From: JAYEJW01 sp034716535
GTDB taxonomy: Bacteria > Pseudomonadota > Gammaproteobacteria > Chromatiales > Chromatiaceae
Length of the DNA stretch: 14,426 nucleotides
Reading direction: 5' to 3'
Assembly: GCA_034716535.1 (NCBI GenBank)
Contig: JAYEJW010000154.1
Location: 1 to 14,426, forward strand
The translations under genes were made by a program, and so were the position numbers. Positions 13,204 through 14,426 of the stretch are shown one piece after another (within the stretch, counting starts at the first letter, position 1; each line of letters begins with the position of its first letter). Under the pieces are notes generated by a model, which ran no database searches, was not told the origin of the DNA, and saw only the letters and a list, made by a program, of their open reading frames with translations.

Positions 13204-13980
13204 CTAGCAGCATATGGGCGTCCCGGTGGATTGCCAGCCCCTGGCGGCATCGATGATGCGCTTCATATCCCTGACCGCCGCATCCATCCCCGAAAAGATG
13301 GCGCGCGCGACGATGGCGTGGCCGATATTCAGCTCACGCACACCGGGGATGGCCGCCACCGCCGTCACGTTGTGGTAGTCCAGTCCGTGTCCGGCGTTTA
13401 CATGGAGGCCAAGCTCGGTGCCAAGGGCGACGGCACGGCGGATGCGATCGAGCTCCAGGGCACGGATCGCCGGCGAGCCCGCGTCGGCGTAGCGGCCCGT
13501 ATGAACCTCAACCACCGGTGCCCCGATATCCCGGGCCGCCTCCAGCTGCTCCGACGCCGGGTCGACGAACAGAGACACCCGCACCTCGGCCTCCGCCAGC
13601 TGCGCACAGAAATCCTTGAGCTGCTCGCGGTTCCCCGCCGCGTCCAGTCCGCCCTCGGTCGTCAGCTCCTCGCGCCGCTCAGGAACAAGACAGCAGTCCG
13701 ATGGCCTGATCCGGCGGGCAATCTCTCCCATCTCCGGTGTGGCGGCCATCTCGAGATTCATACGCGTCTGCAGGACGCCCTTGAGGATCTCGACGTCCCG
13801 GTCCTGTATGTGCCTGCGGTCCTCCCTCAGGTGCAACGTAACGGCGTCCGCGCCCGCCTGCTCGGCCGCCAGGGCCGCCTGGATGGGCTCAGGATAGCGC
13901 GTGCCACGCGCCTGGCGGATGGTCGCCACGTGATCGATATTGACGCCGAGGAGTATCTCGTCGTGGGTCGTTTCGGACAT
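13204..13980 (-). CDS. pdxJ: Pyridoxine 5'-phosphate synthase
   Basis: Condenses 1-deoxyxylulose-5-phosphate with 3-amino-2-oxopropyl phosphate to form the vitamin B6 ring. A TIM-barrel protein of 258 residues, a little longer than the usual 240-250. Seen: G-V-N-I-D-H-V-A-T-I-R-Q-A-R-G-T (12-27), V-T-L-H-L-R-E-D-R-R-H-I (47-58, His50 corresponding to the E. coli catalytic His45), M-N-L-E-M (Glu77), and L-H-V-N-A-G-H-G-L-D-Y-H (His198). Two ATGs are adjacent (13983 and 13980). AAGGAG lies 3 nt from the first and 6 nt from the second, so the second is chosen. It follows recO by about 30 bp, a common recO-pdxJ pair in gammaproteobacteria. Confidence 0.97.
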   Translation of the reverse strand: MSETTHDEILLGVNIDHVATIRQARGTRYPEPIQAALAAEQAGADAVTLHLREDRRHIQDRDVEILKGVLQTRMNLEMAATPEMGEIARRIRPSDCCLVPERREELTTEGGLDAAGNREQLKDFCAQLAEAEVRVSLFVDPASEQLEAARDIGAPVVEVHTGRYADAGSPAIRALELDRIRRAVALGTELGLHVNAGHGLDYHNVTAVAAIPGVRELNIGHAIVARAIFSGMDAAVRDMKRIIDAARGWQSTGTPICC

Positions 13981-13986
13981 CATAGG

Positions 13987-13992
13987 CTCCTT
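13987..13992 (-). promoter_or_regulatory. Ribosome site deciding between two adjacent pdxJ starts
   Basis: AAGGAG on the minus strand is followed by CCTATGATG. Spacing of 6 nt to the second ATG is near optimal, while 3 nt to the first is too short. Confidence 0.6.
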
Positions 13993-14011
13993 TCGAGGAA
14001 CAAAGTTGGGC

Positions 14012-14426
14012 TCATTCCCGCCAGTGCCGAAAGAGCTCGCGGCTCTTTAGCGGGCGGCCTCCGAGATAGGGGGCCAGCAGCCGGCGCATCAGCTCCCGCG
14101 CCTCCTTCGCCTGCGCCCCGGCGAGTGGCTCGCCAGCGGTCAGCCGCAGCAGGGTTTCGCCGGAAACGGTGAGCCCACCATCCTTCACACCGGCCGATCG
14201 CACGCCGAGCTCAGGCTCGTAGACGTAACGCCCCTCGGCCACCACGGCGCGGCCGCCGTCCGCCTCGCGGTCGAGCGCCACGGCGTAGCCGATCTCCTGG
14301 AGCAACCGCAGCTCGAACCGGCGCAGCACCGAGGCGGGATCCACCCCCTCCCCGAGCTCCGTCAGCGCCGCGTGGTAGAAGGCGAAAAGATCCTCGTGGG
14401 GATCGCCGCGCCCCAGCAACCGGACC
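14012..14426 (-). CDS. recO: DNA repair protein RecO, N-terminus outside the window
   Basis: C-terminal part of RecO, which with RecR loads RecA onto SSB-coated single-stranded DNA. The frame stays open to the window end (V-R-L-L-G-R before G-D-P-H-E), so the TTG at 14419 is not a start. Recognisable RecO features are R-G-D-P-H-E-D-L-F-A-F-Y-H-A-A-L, R-R-F-E-L-R-L-L-Q-E-I-G-Y with the following A-V-A-L-D, and the ending Y-L-G-G-R-P-L-K-S-R-E-L-F. About 137 residues are present of a usual 230-250; the OB-fold half is missing. Its place just before pdxJ supports the call. Confidence 0.93.
   Translation of the reverse strand, partial: VRLLGRGDPHEDLFAFYHAALTELGEGVDPASVLRRFELRLLQEIGYAVALDREADGGRAVVAEGRYVYEPELGVRSAGVKDGGLTVSGETLLRLTAGEPLAGAQAKEARELMRRLLAPYLGGRPLKSRELFRHWRE

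Noticed and set aside
13177..14172. 331-codon plus-strand open frame
   Set aside because: Antisense shadow of pdxJ and recO, both of which have clear family motifs.
1..14426. CRISPR arrays, phage genes or an intact defence island
   Set aside because: No spaced direct repeats, cas, restriction or phage genes could be recognised.

Overview
The window looks like chromosomal DNA from a GC-rich gammaproteobacterium. UbiG, MtnA/MtaD, PdxJ, RecO and GpmI all read as gammaproteobacterial types. The order mtnA <- -> mtaD, ubiG, ..., yciK-like SDR recalls the Pseudomonas aeruginosa mtnA-mtaD-ubiG-mupP-yciK neighbourhood. I would guess Chromatiales/Ectothiorhodospiraceae or a relative, but this is inference, not proof.

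Left part (1-3924): the 3' end of an RND efflux permease gene (5' end outside the window) is followed by a 29-codon single-TM peptide joined by an ATGA overlap, and by a possible 25-codon third ORF joined by another ATGA with a strong Shine-Dalgarno. A TetR/AcrR repressor gene points back towards them.

Middle part (3925-5858): a gene-poor, visibly less GC-rich decay zone. It holds a gene-free stretch; an AT-rich region dense in inverted repeats, with a sigma70-like promoter and a 20-bp operator-like palindrome before a 57-aa two-TM protein; a DUF2934 protein; a FitA-like antitoxin gene interrupted by one TAA codon, with no recognisable toxin; and a short relic of a Tn3-family transposase beside the 3' end of mtnA.

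Central core (5859-10799): divergent mtnA and mtaD (methylthioadenosine salvage; MtaD may also deaminate S-adenosylhomocysteine), then ubiG, an overlapping squalene/phytoene-synthase-fold gene whose aspartate-rich motifs are degenerate, and a YciK-like short-chain dehydrogenase lacking its catalytic Ser and Tyr. The last two look like pseudoenzymes or enzymes with altered chemistry, set among housekeeping genes. The mupP phosphatase gene seen here in Pseudomonas is absent.

Right part (10762-14426, all minus strand): recO (N-terminus outside the window), pdxJ, gpmI and an endonuclease III-like DNA glycosylase, co-oriented and closely spaced. The last overlaps the SDR gene tail to tail by 38 bp. 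I saw no tRNA, rRNA, CRISPR array or intact mobile element. No complete novel system is evident. The points most worth a second look are the degenerate SDR and synthase pair, the coupled micro-ORFs behind the RND pump, and the repeat-dense control region near 4334-4488.
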